Assembly (NCBI GenBank): GCA_963931605.1 | Contig: OZ007031.1 | Coordinates: forward strand, 1,984,001 to 2,048,000 | From: CALUOB01 sp944322305 | GTDB lineage: Bacteria; Actinomycetota; Coriobacteriia; Coriobacteriales; Coriobacteriaceae | Direction of reading: 5' to 3' | DNA length: 64,000 nucleotides | Shown: piece by piece, positions 16,181-24,107 of the stretch | How the letters are laid out: each line of letters opens with the position of its first letter | How positions within the stretch are numbered: position 1 is the first letter of the stretch | Made by a program: the position numbers and the translations under genes | The notes under the pieces: model-generated | The model's database searches: none | Seen by the model: the letters and a program-made list of their open reading frames with translations, nothing else | What the model was told of the DNA's origin: nothing

Positions 16181-17106
16181 GCGTGGTGCGCATCGGCACG
16201 CGGAAATCGCTTTTGGCTATGGAGCAGGCCCGGCTGGTGGGCGAGGGCGTCCGCGCGCGCTGCCCGGGCTTTGCCTACGAGCTCGTGGGCCTTACCACCA
16301 CCGGCGACCGCATCCAAGACAAGCCGCTGGACAAGATCGGCGGCAAGGGCCTGTTCGTGCGCGAGCTCGACCGCGCGCTGGTAACCGGCGAGATCGACGC
16401 GGCGGTGCACAGCCTGAAGGACCTTCCCGCCGAGCTTGATCCGCGTATCCGCGTGGCGGGCTTCTCCCCGCGCGAGGACCCACGCGACGTGTTGGCGCTG
16501 CCGAGAACGGCTGCCGGCACGCCCCTGCCCGGCGCCCCCGATCCACGTGACGTGCGGGCGCTTGCGGCGTGGCTCCAGGCGCGGCGGCTACCGGTGGGGT
16601 GCTCAAGCGCGCGCCGGCGCCTGCAGCTGCAGGCGCTGCTGCCGGGCGTGCCGGTTGAGCCGGTGCGCGGCAACGTGAACACGCGCCTGGCCAAGCTTGA
16701 CAACGGGCAGTACGGCGCGCTGGTGCTGGCGGCTGCCGGGCTCAAGCGCCTGGGGCTTGCTGCGCGCATCGACCGCGCGCTGGCGCCCGAGGAGATGCTG
16801 CCCTCGGCGGGGCAGGGCATCATGGCGGTGACGGTGCGCGCGGACGACCGCGCGTCGTGGCTGGACGGGTACAGCGACGAGGACGCGAGCGCCTGCGGCC
16901 GGGCTGAGCGCGCGTTCACGCGGGCGCTTGGGGCGGACTGCGCCATGCCGTGCGCAGCCTACGCCGTGCCGCGCGGCGAGGGGTCGCTGTGGCTGCGCGG
17001 CCTGTACGCCACGCCCGACGGCCGCATCTGCCTGCGCGATGAGGCGGTGCTTGCGCGCGATGCCTGCGAGGAAGAGGCGGCGGCCCTCGCCCGCTCGCTG
17101 CTGTAG
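16177..17106 (+). CDS. hemC: Hydroxymethylbilane synthase (porphobilinogen deaminase)
   Basis: 309 residues from ATG 16177 within the ATGA overlap. Motifs are complete: RIGTRKSLLAMEQA at the N-terminus, HSLKDLPAEL, the Arg-rich CSSARRRLQLQALLP, RGNVNTRLAKL, GQGIMAVTVR. The dipyrromethane-cofactor Cys lies in GADCAMPCAAYA. It polymerises four porphobilinogens to hydroxymethylbilane. It is the middle gene of the tetrapyrrole operon; cobA-hemD follows after a ~960-base repeat-filled gap, so the operon may be interrupted there. Confidence 0.95.
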   Translation: MSVVRIGTRKSLLAMEQARLVGEGVRARCPGFAYELVGLTTTGDRIQDKPLDKIGGKGLFVRELDRALVTGEIDAAVHSLKDLPAELDPRIRVAGFSPREDPRDVLALPRTAAGTPLPGAPDPRDVRALAAWLQARRLPVGCSSARRRLQLQALLPGVPVEPVRGNVNTRLAKLDNGQYGALVLAAAGLKRLGLAARIDRALAPEEMLPSAGQGIMAVTVRADDRASWLDGYSDEDASACGRAERAFTRALGADCAMPCAAYAVPRGEGSLWLRGLYATPDGRICLRDEAVLARDACEEEAAALARSLL

Positions 17107-17342
17107 GGGACGGGGCGCAGCGTGCAGGCGCTGGGGCAGGGGCTGCCGGCGGCGGCGTTGCGTGGGGTGGCGAACGGCGCGCGGCCCTCGGCTCTCGGCG
17201 TCGGTCGGGTTTGACCGTCGGGTGCGCGCTGCGTGGACGAAGGGCCGTTTCACGCGGGGTCGGCTCGCAGCGCGCGTTGTTCTTTCGTGTGGCCTTTCTG
17301 GGCACGGGTTTCCTCAGGCGCAGCGTGGCCCTGCAGGCCTTT

Positions 17343-17582
17343 CTGGGCACAGGGCTCGCTCATACGAGCCTCTCGGACGAAGATTTCACGTATGTGAGCT
17401 TCCTGGGCCGAAAGTTTCACTCATACGAGCCTCTTGGGCGAAAAGCACATCCATACGAGCTTCCTGGGCGAAAAGCGCACCCATACGAAGCCGCGTGGCG
17501 AAAAACTCACTCATCCGAGCTTTTTGGGCGAAAAGCACGTTCATACGACGCCTTTGGGCGAAGAGTACATTCATACGAGGGC
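17343..17582 (+). repeat. 30-bp tandem repeat array, forward half (8 units)
   Basis: Eight contiguous units of exactly 30 bases. The conserved parts are TGGGCGAAAAGC at the start and CATACGAGC near the end, with 5-8 variable bases between and after them. The first two units are degenerate. Because 30 is a multiple of three, all frames read through as decapeptide repeats (for example LGEKHIHTSF), but none has a credible start or ribosome site. The array lies in the 961-base gap between hemC and cobA-hemD and faces an inverted array 102 bases downstream. Confidence 0.9.
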
Positions 17583-17684
17583 GCGCGCAGCTCACTTGGG
17601 GTATTGTTGTTTTCTCGCTTCGGCAAACGCCCTGGTACACGGGGTATGGCCGCGACAGCAGAGGCGAGTGCGCGAGAACTACGC

Positions 17685-17804
17685 TCGTACGAGCGCGGTT
17701 CTCGCCCAGCCGGCTCGTATCATGCGCGGTTTCGCCCAAACGCGTCGTATCGTTTCGATTTTCGCCCTGGAGTTTCGTATCGGGGCGCTTTTCGCCCGCC
17801 ATGC
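17685..17804 (-). repeat. 30-bp tandem repeat array, inverted half (4 units)
   Basis: Four contiguous 30-base units start TCGTAT/TCGTAC and carry TTTTCGCCC about 17 bases later. This is the reverse complement of the unit type at 17343-17582. Unit starts are 17685, 17715, 17745 and 17775. Together with the forward half this makes a head-to-head cluster that can base-pair with itself. Confidence 0.88.
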
Positions 17805-17992
17805 CGGCGGGCCCGCCTTTCTGCGTGCGCTTGCCGCCGTGAGCCGTCGGCCCGCGCGCTGCGCGCGGCGCCCTTGCTTGCGTATGCAACGTCCGCGCGG
17901 CGCCTTTGTTTGCGTGCGGCGTCCGTACAGCGCTTTTTTCATCATGTGCGCATGCCGGGGGCTTGCTGTGGTGAAATACTGGTCAGCAACAG

Positions 17993-18011
17993 CCGTTGCC
18001 GACGGCAACGG
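17993..18011 (+). other. Hairpin upstream of cobA-hemD
   Basis: A perfect 8-bp stem CCGTTGCC/GGCAACGG with loop GAC ends 56 bases before the cobA-hemD start. No T-run follows. It could be a leader hairpin. I see no cobalamin riboswitch core around it. Confidence 0.5.
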
Positions 18012-18067
18012 TTCGGGGCGCATAAAAGTAAGCGTTCGAGGCAGGCGACGGAAAGGCGGCGGAAAGC

Positions 18068-19861
18068 ATGGGTCAGTTCGGCAAGGCGGGCACGCGCGCG
18101 CAGGGCTTTTGCGGTTCGGTTGGCGCGGGCCGCGCGGAGGGCGCCGGCAGCAGCCTGACCCAGCCGGAAGCGCTGTCCGTCTCCACCACTCAAAACGAAA
18201 CCCGCGCACAGCAAGAGCATCCAGCCCCCGCCGCATCAGCCCTTGCCGCACCGACCCCCACCGTGCCAGCCTCCGCTGCACCGGTACCTGCCGCGTCAGC
18301 ACCTGCCGCGCCCCCGTGCGCCTTGGTTGCCCTGGTGGGTGCCGGCCCCGGCGACCCCGGCCTCATCACAGTGCGCGGGCGCGATCTTCTCGTCCGGGCA
18401 GACGTGGTGGTGCACGACCGGCTCGTGGCGTCGGAGCTGCTTGCCCTGGCCGCGCACGCCAAGCTGGTGAACGTGGGCAAGGAGCAGGGGAGCCATCCGG
18501 TTCCGCAGCATCGCATCAACGAGATCCTGGTTGAGGAGGCGCGCGCCGTCGGGGCGGGCGGGCTGGTGGTCCGGCTCAAGGGCGGCGACCCGTACCTGTT
18601 CGGCCGCGGGGGCGAGGAGGCCTCGTACCTGGTTGAAAATGGCGTGCCGTTTGAGGTGGTGCCGGGGGTGACCAGCGCGTTTGCCGCTCCGGCGTATGCG
18701 GGCGTCCCGGTTACCGACCGGCGCGCGTCGGCGTCGGTGCATGTGGTGACGGGCCACCGCCAGGCGAACGGCGCGCTGGGCATAGACTTTGACGCGCTAG
18801 TGCGTGCGGGCGGTACCTGCGTGTTTCTCATGGCGGTAGCCACCATGGGGGAGATCTGCGCGGGGCTGCTTCAGGCGGGGATGGGTCCCGAAACACCGGC
18901 CGCGGTGGTTGAGCGCGGCACCACGCCCGAGCAGCGCAGCGTTTGCGCGCCGCTCGGGCGCATGGCGAACGCCGCGCGCGAGGCCGGTGTGAAAAGCCCG
19001 GCGGTGCTGGTGGTGGGCGAGGTTGCGCGCTTCTCGCCCGACCTTGGCTGGTACGACCGCCTGCCTCTGCGCGGCAGGGTTGCGCTGGTGACGCGCCCGC
19101 GCGACCGGGCCCAAGGGCTGGTGGACAAGCTCGCCGCACTCGGCGCGCGCGTGGCGTACCTGCCCTGCATAGAGACGCGTCAGGCCGCAGACGAGGTTCT
19201 CGCGTGCGCGGCGCAGCGCCTGCCGCGCTTCGGCTGGGTGGTGCTGACCAGCACGTACGGCGTGCGGTGCCTGTTTTGCGCCATCGAGGCGGCGGGGCTC
19301 GACATGCGCGCGCTGGCCGCGGTGCGCGTTGCGGCCATCGGGTCGGCCACGGCCGAGGCCCTGCGCTCCCGCGGTGTCCACGCAGATTACGTGCCGGAGG
19401 TTTACGACGGCGCGCACCTTGGCCGGGGTCTGGCTGGGCGTATCTGCGCCGAGCGCGGGCAAGCCCCGGCAGACGAGAAGCCCGTGCTGCTGTTCCGCTC
19501 GGCGTCCGGCGCCGACGACCTCCCGCGGGAGCTCGCGCGCGCCGGCGTGCCGTACGAGCAGATAGACGCCTACGAGACGGTGCTTGCCCCTGAGGAGCCG
19601 CCGCGCGGCTTGACGCGGCGCCTGCGGGAGGGCGGCGTGGACTTCGTAACGTTTGCCAGCGCGTCTACGGTCAAGGGCTTCGCGCGGGCGCTCGGCCTTG
19701 AGGGGCCGGGCGCGCCCAGCGCGGGGCTGCCGCTGGCGGTGTGCCTCGGCGCCTCCACGCGCGCGGCCGCCGAGGCGTGCGGGTTTGCGTGCGTCTCGGC
19801 CGAGCGCGCCACCATCGACAGCCTGGTTGAGGCGTGCGTGAAGGCGGCGCGTGCGTTTTAA
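18068..19861 (+). CDS. Uroporphyrinogen-III C-methyltransferase fused to uroporphyrinogen-III synthase
   Basis: 597 residues from ATG 18068 (GGAAAG upstream). The first ~80 residues are Ala/Pro-rich and probably disordered. Residues ~85-340 are the SUMT/CobA methyltransferase: LVGAGPGDPGLITVRG, VVHDRLV, RLKGGDPYLFGRGGEEA, VVPGVTSAFAAPAYAGVPVTDR. The remainder is HemD: RVALVTRPRDRAQGLVDKLA, VLTSTYGVRCLF, VAAIGSATAEALR, VTFASASTVKGF. It closes hydroxymethylbilane to uro'gen III and methylates it twice to precorrin-2, the substrate of the SirC half encoded upstream. CobA-HemD fusions are known in Gram-positive bacteria and clostridia. Confidence 0.93.
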   Translation: MGQFGKAGTRAQGFCGSVGAGRAEGAGSSLTQPEALSVSTTQNETRAQQEHPAPAASALAAPTPTVPASAAPVPAASAPAAPPCALVALVGAGPGDPGLITVRGRDLLVRADVVVHDRLVASELLALAAHAKLVNVGKEQGSHPVPQHRINEILVEEARAVGAGGLVVRLKGGDPYLFGRGGEEASYLVENGVPFEVVPGVTSAFAAPAYAGVPVTDRRASASVHVVTGHRQANGALGIDFDALVRAGGTCVFLMAVATMGEICAGLLQAGMGPETPAAVVERGTTPEQRSVCAPLGRMANAAREAGVKSPAVLVVGEVARFSPDLGWYDRLPLRGRVALVTRPRDRAQGLVDKLAALGARVAYLPCIETRQAADEVLACAAQRLPRFGWVVLTSTYGVRCLFCAIEAAGLDMRALAAVRVAAIGSATAEALRSRGVHADYVPEVYDGAHLGRGLAGRICAERGQAPADEKPVLLFRSASGADDLPRELARAGVPYEQIDAYETVLAPEEPPRGLTRRLREGGVDFVTFASASTVKGFARALGLEGPGAPSAGLPLAVCLGASTRAAAEACGFACVSAERATIDSLVEACVKAARAF

Positions 19862-19941
19862 GCGCGCCGGTGGACGATAACCGCGCGGGCGGGGGGGGTG
19901 CGGACAGGCCGGATGAGAACAGCCCGCACCCGTCCAGCGAA

Positions 19942-19976
19942 AGGCCGGCCCCGCACGCAAGTTGCGGGGCCGGCCC
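19942..19976. terminator. Bidirectional terminator between cobA-hemD and the padR operon
   Basis: A 14-bp GC-rich stem (19942-19955 with 19963-19976) lies between convergent genes ending at 19861 and 20007. It has short A/T tracts only, so efficiency is uncertain. Confidence 0.65.
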
Positions 19977-20006
19977 TCGAAATGACGGTGCGCAAGCCGG
20001 GCGCTG

Positions 20007-21293
20007 CTACTGCAGCACGCGGGCCTTCTCGGCGATGAGCTCCACTAAGTCGCCGTTTTCCAGCACGGGGTTGCGGAGGTTGGCGTCGAGCTCGGCTTGC
20101 GTGGCAACGCGCTCGGGCGTGAGCGCATGGCTCCAGCCGTTGGGGCTTTCCAGCATCTCGCGCGTGAACAGGTACGTCTCCGCGTCGGCATTCGGGTTGC
20201 CGCTGCCGTCGAGCGCGCGATCGCCGCGCTGCGCTCCGTTGCCGCCTTGCGTGCCGACCCCGCTGCCGGCTGCGTCGTCGCACGTGACGATGCGCACGGT
20301 GTCCGGCGCGTCGGTGGCGCACATCAGCACGGTTGCGTTGAAGACAAGCGCGCGGTCAAGGTCCTCGTCGTCTACGCTGTCCTCCTGATAGCGGTAGGCG
20401 AGCTGGACGGTGCGGCTGGCGGCGTCGACCTCCTCAACGCTGGGGCCAAGCGTCGAGCCCGGCAGGCGGTCGATCAGCTCGGCAAGGTTGGCTGCGTTGC
20501 CCATGACACCGGCGTTCAGGTACTGCTGGATGTCGGCGAGGCGCAGATCCTCAAGCTGCATCTGGATGGCCGAGCGCTGGACGTCGCTTTGCGCAAAGTC
20601 CTCCTCGGGCTCATCGTCCGCGTTGCCGTCCTGCGTCGAGAGCTCGTCGCTAGGGGCGGTTGCGCCCGTTGGGTTGTATTTCTGGGCCAGCAGAGATGCG
20701 CCGCCAAGCAGGGGAATGCCCACCGCGAAGGCCACCGCCAGTACCGCAACGGCTCCCAAGGCGATCAGCGCCACGCGCAGCCCTTGGCGCTTCGGCTGGT
20801 TTTCGGGCGCGCGGCTGGTGTCGCCGGCGCCGCCTTTCTCGTCCGCCGCGCTCTCTGAGCCTGACGCGGCATCCGGCGCCGGGGCGCCCTCCGGCGGCGT
20901 CGGCACTCCGATGCGCGGCGCGTCGCTGTGCGCGAGGACCGCGCCGTTGCCTGCGTCCTGCGCGCCGGGGCGCGTGGCGTCCTTACCGCCCGCGGCATCG
21001 GACACGACAGCCTCACCCTCCGCGTTCGCACGCGTTCCGCTTGCCGCGTTGAGCGCGTCCTCGCTCGCGCCGTTTTCTGCGTTGCTCTCGTCAAAGTCGT
21101 CCAACAGCTCGTTGATGTCGGTGACGCTCGCCATGGTCTTGGTGAGCGCGTCGCTTTCCCCCATGCCCTGGGCGCGGTAGTCGTCGTAGCAGGCAACCAG
21201 GTTGCCGTAGATCTCCTCTTTAAGCTCGATCGCCTCGGCGGTGAGCACGCGCCCCTCAAACAGGTGCTCAACGTACATGCGCAGCTCGTTCAT
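20007..21293 (-). CDS. PadR-associated membrane protein (HAAS-type N-terminus)
   Basis: 428 residues from ATG 21293, overlapping the padR stop codon by four bases. The first ~65 residues (MNELRMYVEHLFEGRVLT, LKEEIYGNLVACYDDYRAQG) match the short helical domain found in membrane proteins encoded beside PadR regulators (DUF1700/HAAS type). A ~95-residue low-complexity stretch follows, then one membrane segment (VALIALGAVAVLAVAFAVGI), then a ~230-residue domain predicted outside. The role is unknown; the pairing suggests that the two proteins form one regulatory unit sensing envelope conditions. Confidence 0.75.
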   Translation of the reverse strand: MNELRMYVEHLFEGRVLTAEAIELKEEIYGNLVACYDDYRAQGMGESDALTKTMASVTDINELLDDFDESNAENGASEDALNAASGTRANAEGEAVVSDAAGGKDATRPGAQDAGNGAVLAHSDAPRIGVPTPPEGAPAPDAASGSESAADEKGGAGDTSRAPENQPKRQGLRVALIALGAVAVLAVAFAVGIPLLGGASLLAQKYNPTGATAPSDELSTQDGNADDEPEEDFAQSDVQRSAIQMQLEDLRLADIQQYLNAGVMGNAANLAELIDRLPGSTLGPSVEEVDAASRTVQLAYRYQEDSVDDEDLDRALVFNATVLMCATDAPDTVRIVTCDDAAGSGVGTQGGNGAQRGDRALDGSGNPNADAETYLFTREMLESPNGWSHALTPERVATQAELDANLRNPVLENGDLVELIAEKARVLQ

Positions 21294-21664
21294 CGGTTGC
21301 CTCCGTTCTGGCTGGTAGAATGCTGGTCGGTCTGTCCTAGCAGCTGATCGATCACCCGGCGTGCGCGCCTCCACCGGCCGATGGCCGCGTCGAGCTCTTG
21401 TGCGCCGGCCGGCGTGACGCGGTAGTACTTGCGCCGCGCCCCCTGGGACTCGCTGCCCCAGTAACCTTCGATGAAACCCTGCTTTTCCAGGCGCTTGAGG
21501 CTGGTGTAGAGCGAGGGCTCTTTCATCTCGTACTCGCCTTGGCTGGTGGCGGCGATGTCCTTCAGGATCTCGTAGCCGTAGCTGTCGTGCTTGGAAAGCG
21601 AGCGCAGCACGATGGCGTCGATGTTGCCTCGGATAAGGTCGCTTTCCGCGTCGCGCGCTGCCAT
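21290..21664 (-). CDS. PadR-family transcriptional regulator
   Basis: 124 residues from ATG 21664. It is a short winged-helix PadR protein (PadR-s1 type): IDAIVLRSLSKHDSYGYEILKDI, then EPSLYTSLKRLEKQGFIEGYW and RRKYYRVTPAGAQELDAAI. It should bind an operator upstream and respond to an unknown ligand. The near-palindrome at 21773-21795 is a fitting autoregulatory site. The stop codon overlaps the start of its membrane partner. Confidence 0.92.
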   Translation of the reverse strand: MAARDAESDLIRGNIDAIVLRSLSKHDSYGYEILKDIAATSQGEYEMKEPSLYTSLKRLEKQGFIEGYWGSESQGARRKYYRVTPAGAQELDAAIGRWRRARRVIDQLLGQTDQHSTSQNGGNR

Positions 21665-21772
21665 GCAATCACCCCGTTCCGTGCTTTCCGTGTCTGCGCG
21701 GATGCCGTCCGTGACGCGCGTGCTGTCTGGGTCTCGGCTGGTATCCGTCTTGCGGTGACCTCAGTGTAACAT

Positions 21773-21795
21773 AGTATTATGCCTGTCATAGTACT
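21773..21795 (-). promoter_or_regulatory. Candidate PadR operator
   Basis: Inverted repeat AGTATTATG-CCTGT-CATAGTACT, nine-base arms with one mismatch, lies 110-130 bases upstream of padR in an otherwise GC-rich genome. PadR sites are commonly AT-rich dyads of this size, so autoregulation is likely but inferred. Confidence 0.55.
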
Positions 21796-21927
21796 TTCTC
21801 AGACATATTCTGACGCCATGAAGCCATTCGGCCGGCTCTTGTTCTGTGCGCGCAGGTGGAGCAGCGTGAAAACCGCTCTCGGGGCGCCTGTGGAAGCGGG
21901 TTGTGCGACCTACGGTGGCCGTAAAAC

Positions 21928-22054
21928 AAAAATGGATGTTGTTTTGCGAGGGCCTCTCAAGTACACCGGTCGTTCCACTCAACAAAATGCCTGGTACGGG
22001 CCCTGACGTTTGTTTGGCTACTTGAGGTACCCGCTCTAAACAACATCCAATTTG
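21928..22054. repeat. 127-bp dispersed inverted-repeat element, copy 1
   Basis: Terminal arms of ~36 bases, AAAATGGATGTTGTTTT at the left and its imperfect complement (AAACAACATCCAATTTG) at the right, extend inwards through matching GAGGG and CAAGTA positions. A second copy with the same ends and almost the same length lies at 30411-30538. No gene is inside. The padR upstream gap (21665-22174) holds only this element, the operator and a terminator. Confidence 0.8.
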
Positions 22055-22108
22055 CTTGTGGGTGCGTTTTTCGGTCGATGCGCGGCGCCGCGTGGGTGTT
22101 TGCGCAAG

Positions 22109-22134
22109 AAAAAAGGCGCCGGAACGCCTCTTTT
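22109..22134. terminator. Terminator after the histidine phosphatase gene
   Basis: GAAAAAAGGCG-CCGGAA-CGCCTCTTTTC: a short GC stem flanked by an A-run and a T-run, able to act on both strands, 41 bases after the stop codon at 22175. Confidence 0.7.
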
Positions 22135-22174
22135 CCGCGCGGTATGAGGCTGGGATTGCCGGGCGGCGCTTCCG

Positions 22175-22681
22175 CTACTTAGCTTTGGGCCCCTGCACGA
22201 ACCACGCCAGGCGCGCCTTGCCGGGTTTGATCGTCTTGCCCATCTTGATGGCTGCCGCCGCGCCGGGTTTGAAGGAAATCTCCGCGCCGGTAAGGAACTC
22301 GGTCATCGTCTCCATAAACGGGATGTGTCCCACGGCGATGAGGCAGCTGGCATTCACGCGATCCAGCTCGGCCAGGAACGCGTCGCCGTCTTGGCTGAGC
22401 AGGCTTTCGCAGGTCACGACCTTGCGGTCGCCCAGGATGGTGTGCAGGCCCACGGCCTCGGCCACTTCCTGCGCGGTCTGCTGCGCGCGCACCGCCGGGC
22501 TCGTCCAGATAACGGCGTTTTCGCGCTCCTCGTCGCTGAGCAGCGAGAACGTGCGGCTGAATCCGCGCGACGAAGCCAAGGCGGCCCGCCCCTCGACCGT
22601 GAGGGTGCGCTCGATGTCGGCCTGCCCGGGGGCGGCGGACTGCGCCTTGCCGTGGCGCACGAGAACCAGCGTCTTAACCAT
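22175..22681 (-). CDS. Histidine phosphatase family protein (SixA-like)
   Basis: 168 residues from ATG 22681; a longer frame to 22732 lacks a good ribosome site. The N-terminus KTLVLVRHGKAQS carries the RHG catalytic motif with its phospho-accepting His. SPAVRAQQTAQEVAE and IAVGHIPFMETMTEFL supply the second Arg and His. Size and pattern fit SixA-type phosphohistidine phosphatases or small phosphoglycerate-mutase-like enzymes. The substrate is unknown. It is divergent from the MGMT-like gene. Confidence 0.87.
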   Translation of the reverse strand: MVKTLVLVRHGKAQSAAPGQADIERTLTVEGRAALASSRGFSRTFSLLSDEERENAVIWTSPAVRAQQTAQEVAEAVGLHTILGDRKVVTCESLLSQDGDAFLAELDRVNASCLIAVGHIPFMETMTEFLTGAEISFKPGAAAAIKMGKTIKPGKARLAWFVQGPKAK

Positions 22682-22938
22682 AAAGCGACTTCCCACCCCG
22701 CTGTCGGTGTATGAGGCGTCGCGGGGCTGCATGCAACGTCACAGCTCAATTGTACGCGCCTTCAGCCGGTAAGCCCGTCTTTCTGCGTGGCGAATACCTT
22801 CCGCTTTGCGGTTCCGGGCGAGAGGCGATGCCAGGCGTACAATGCGGGGAGAAAAGCGCGGAGCGTCTTGCGCGGCGTGCGGCAAAGGACACGGTGCGTT
22901 GCAGGCGGCTGCGCGGCGCACGGGCGAGGGGACAGGCT

Positions 22939-23277
22939 ATGGCAAAGCAGCGGGAATCTGAGCGCGCAGGGTTCTTCTCGCGCGTGTACGAGGTGGTGCG
23001 GCAGATCCCGGAAGGGTGCGTGGCCACGTACGGCCAAGTGGCCAAGCTGGTGGGCGAGCCGCGCAAGGCGCGCTTCGTGGGGTATGCGCTGCACAGCAAC
23101 CCCGAGCCGGGTGTGATCCCCTGCCACCGCGTGGTGTTTGCCGACGGCCGCATCTGCGAGGGGTTCGCCTTTGGCGGCGCCGAGGTCCAGCGTCAGCTGC
23201 TGGAGGACGAGGGCGTGGTCTTTTTGGACGATAACCACGTGGATCTGCGCGAAAGCCGCTGGCCCGCCGGGTTATAG
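22939..23277 (+). CDS. MGMT-family DNA alkyltransferase-like protein
   Basis: 112 residues from ATG 22939. It contains only the C-terminal DNA-binding/active-site domain: VYEVVRQIPEGCVATYGQVA, RFVGYALHSNP, and IPCHRVVFADGRI with Cys62 in the PCHRV motif. The N-terminal Ada/Ogt domain is absent. Small proteins of this type with Trp instead of Cys are alkyltransferase-like (ATL) proteins; here the Cys is kept, so alkyl transfer is possible. The enclosing frame that starts at 22711 has no supporting signals. Confidence 0.85.
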   Translation: MAKQRESERAGFFSRVYEVVRQIPEGCVATYGQVAKLVGEPRKARFVGYALHSNPEPGVIPCHRVVFADGRICEGFAFGGAEVQRQLLEDEGVVFLDDNHVDLRESRWPAGL

Positions 23278-23371
23278 TGCACAAGACGGGCGACCCGCAG
23301 GCGGGCGACCCGCAGGGCGGGCGGCCTGCAAGATGGGCGGCCTGTGCCGAAGTCGCTGTCTGCTCGCGGTG

Positions 23372-23501
23372 CGCGGGCGAAGTTGTCGCCGACGCGGCTC
23401 ATACCACCGCACGTGGGCCAAGATCGCATTCATACGACGCGCGTGGGCGAAATGCGCGTTCATACGACGCGTTTGGGCGAGAGGGGCGTTCGTACGACGG
23501 T
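23372..23501 (+). repeat. 30-bp repeat array 2, forward half
   Basis: Three exact 30-base units (23412, 23442, 23472) of the type (C/T)GTGGGCGAAATGCGCGTTC followed by ATACGACGCG, preceded by one longer degenerate unit from 23372. It is the same family as 17343-17582, 6 kb away. It lies in the 830-base non-coding gap after the MGMT-like gene. Confidence 0.88.
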
Positions 23502-23613
23502 CCATCTCGCTCCGCGCTTTGTTGCTTTGCGGACAGGTGTCCTTTTACCTGCGGAAACGTTACCGTTAGAAAGACCAGCTTTGACCAGGTTTCCCTCGCG
23601 GCAATAATCGCGC

Positions 23614-23733
23614 TCGTACGAGTGCTCTCCTCGCCCAAGCGTTTCGTATGAGTGTTTTTGTCGCCCAAACTCTTCGTATGAGCGTGCGTTTCGCCCACGC
23701 GTATCGTATGGGTGCGCTTTTGGCCTGGGTGCT
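23614..23733 (-). repeat. 30-bp repeat array 2, inverted half (4 units)
   Basis: Four contiguous 30-base units start TCGTACG/TCGTATG (23614, 23644, 23674, 23704) with TCGCCCA 17-18 bases later. They are the reverse complement of the forward units at 23412-23501, across a 112-base spacer. The inverted half has four units, as in array 1. Confidence 0.88.
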
Positions 23734-23897
23734 TGATCCGGGTCCCAATCCCATGCGTCAACGGGAGGCGTTTTGTGCTCTTTCGCCCCGCAGGTGCGGC
23801 GCGGCGAAGCGTTGCCGGTCGGGTGGGACTTGCGCCGAAGGCCCCCCGCTCGTCCCTCTCGCGCAGCCCCACATGCGATCACCGCCGGTTGCTGTAC

Positions 23898-23925
23898 CGG
23901 CCCCGCCAATCCCGCGGGGCCGTTT
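23898..23925 (+). terminator. Terminator-like hairpin before the nitroreductase gene
   Basis: CGGCCCCGC/GCGGGGCCG, a 9-bp perfect stem with a 7-base loop, followed by TTTC. It closes the repeat-filled gap 23278-24107, in which no gene is visible. Confidence 0.6.
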
Positions 23926-24107
23926 CTTGCGCGCTGCGCAGCCGGCTTGCTTGCGCGGCGCATTTCCGATGCGCCGCTTCCTGCGCTGCGCCCGCCCCGG
24001 CCGGGGCTATCATGGGGTCGCGCCTCGCGTGCCCCGCGTGTTTTGCGCGCGGCACGTGTCCGGCGCACCGCACCCGCACGCGCCAATCCCCGTGACTAAG
24101 GAGCCCC

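Noticed and set aside
17343..17804. Possible CRISPR array from 30-bp periodic units
   Set aside because: Units are contiguous without unique spacers of constant size, conservation is split into two short cores, the array changes orientation in the middle, and no cas genes are near.
17211..18158. Long open frames with decapeptide repeats (LGEKHIHTSF, FWAKSTFIR types) across the repeat arrays
   Set aside because: All three frames stay open because the period is 30 bases. There is no ribosome site, start or codon bias, and the same happens at 23.4-23.7 kb.
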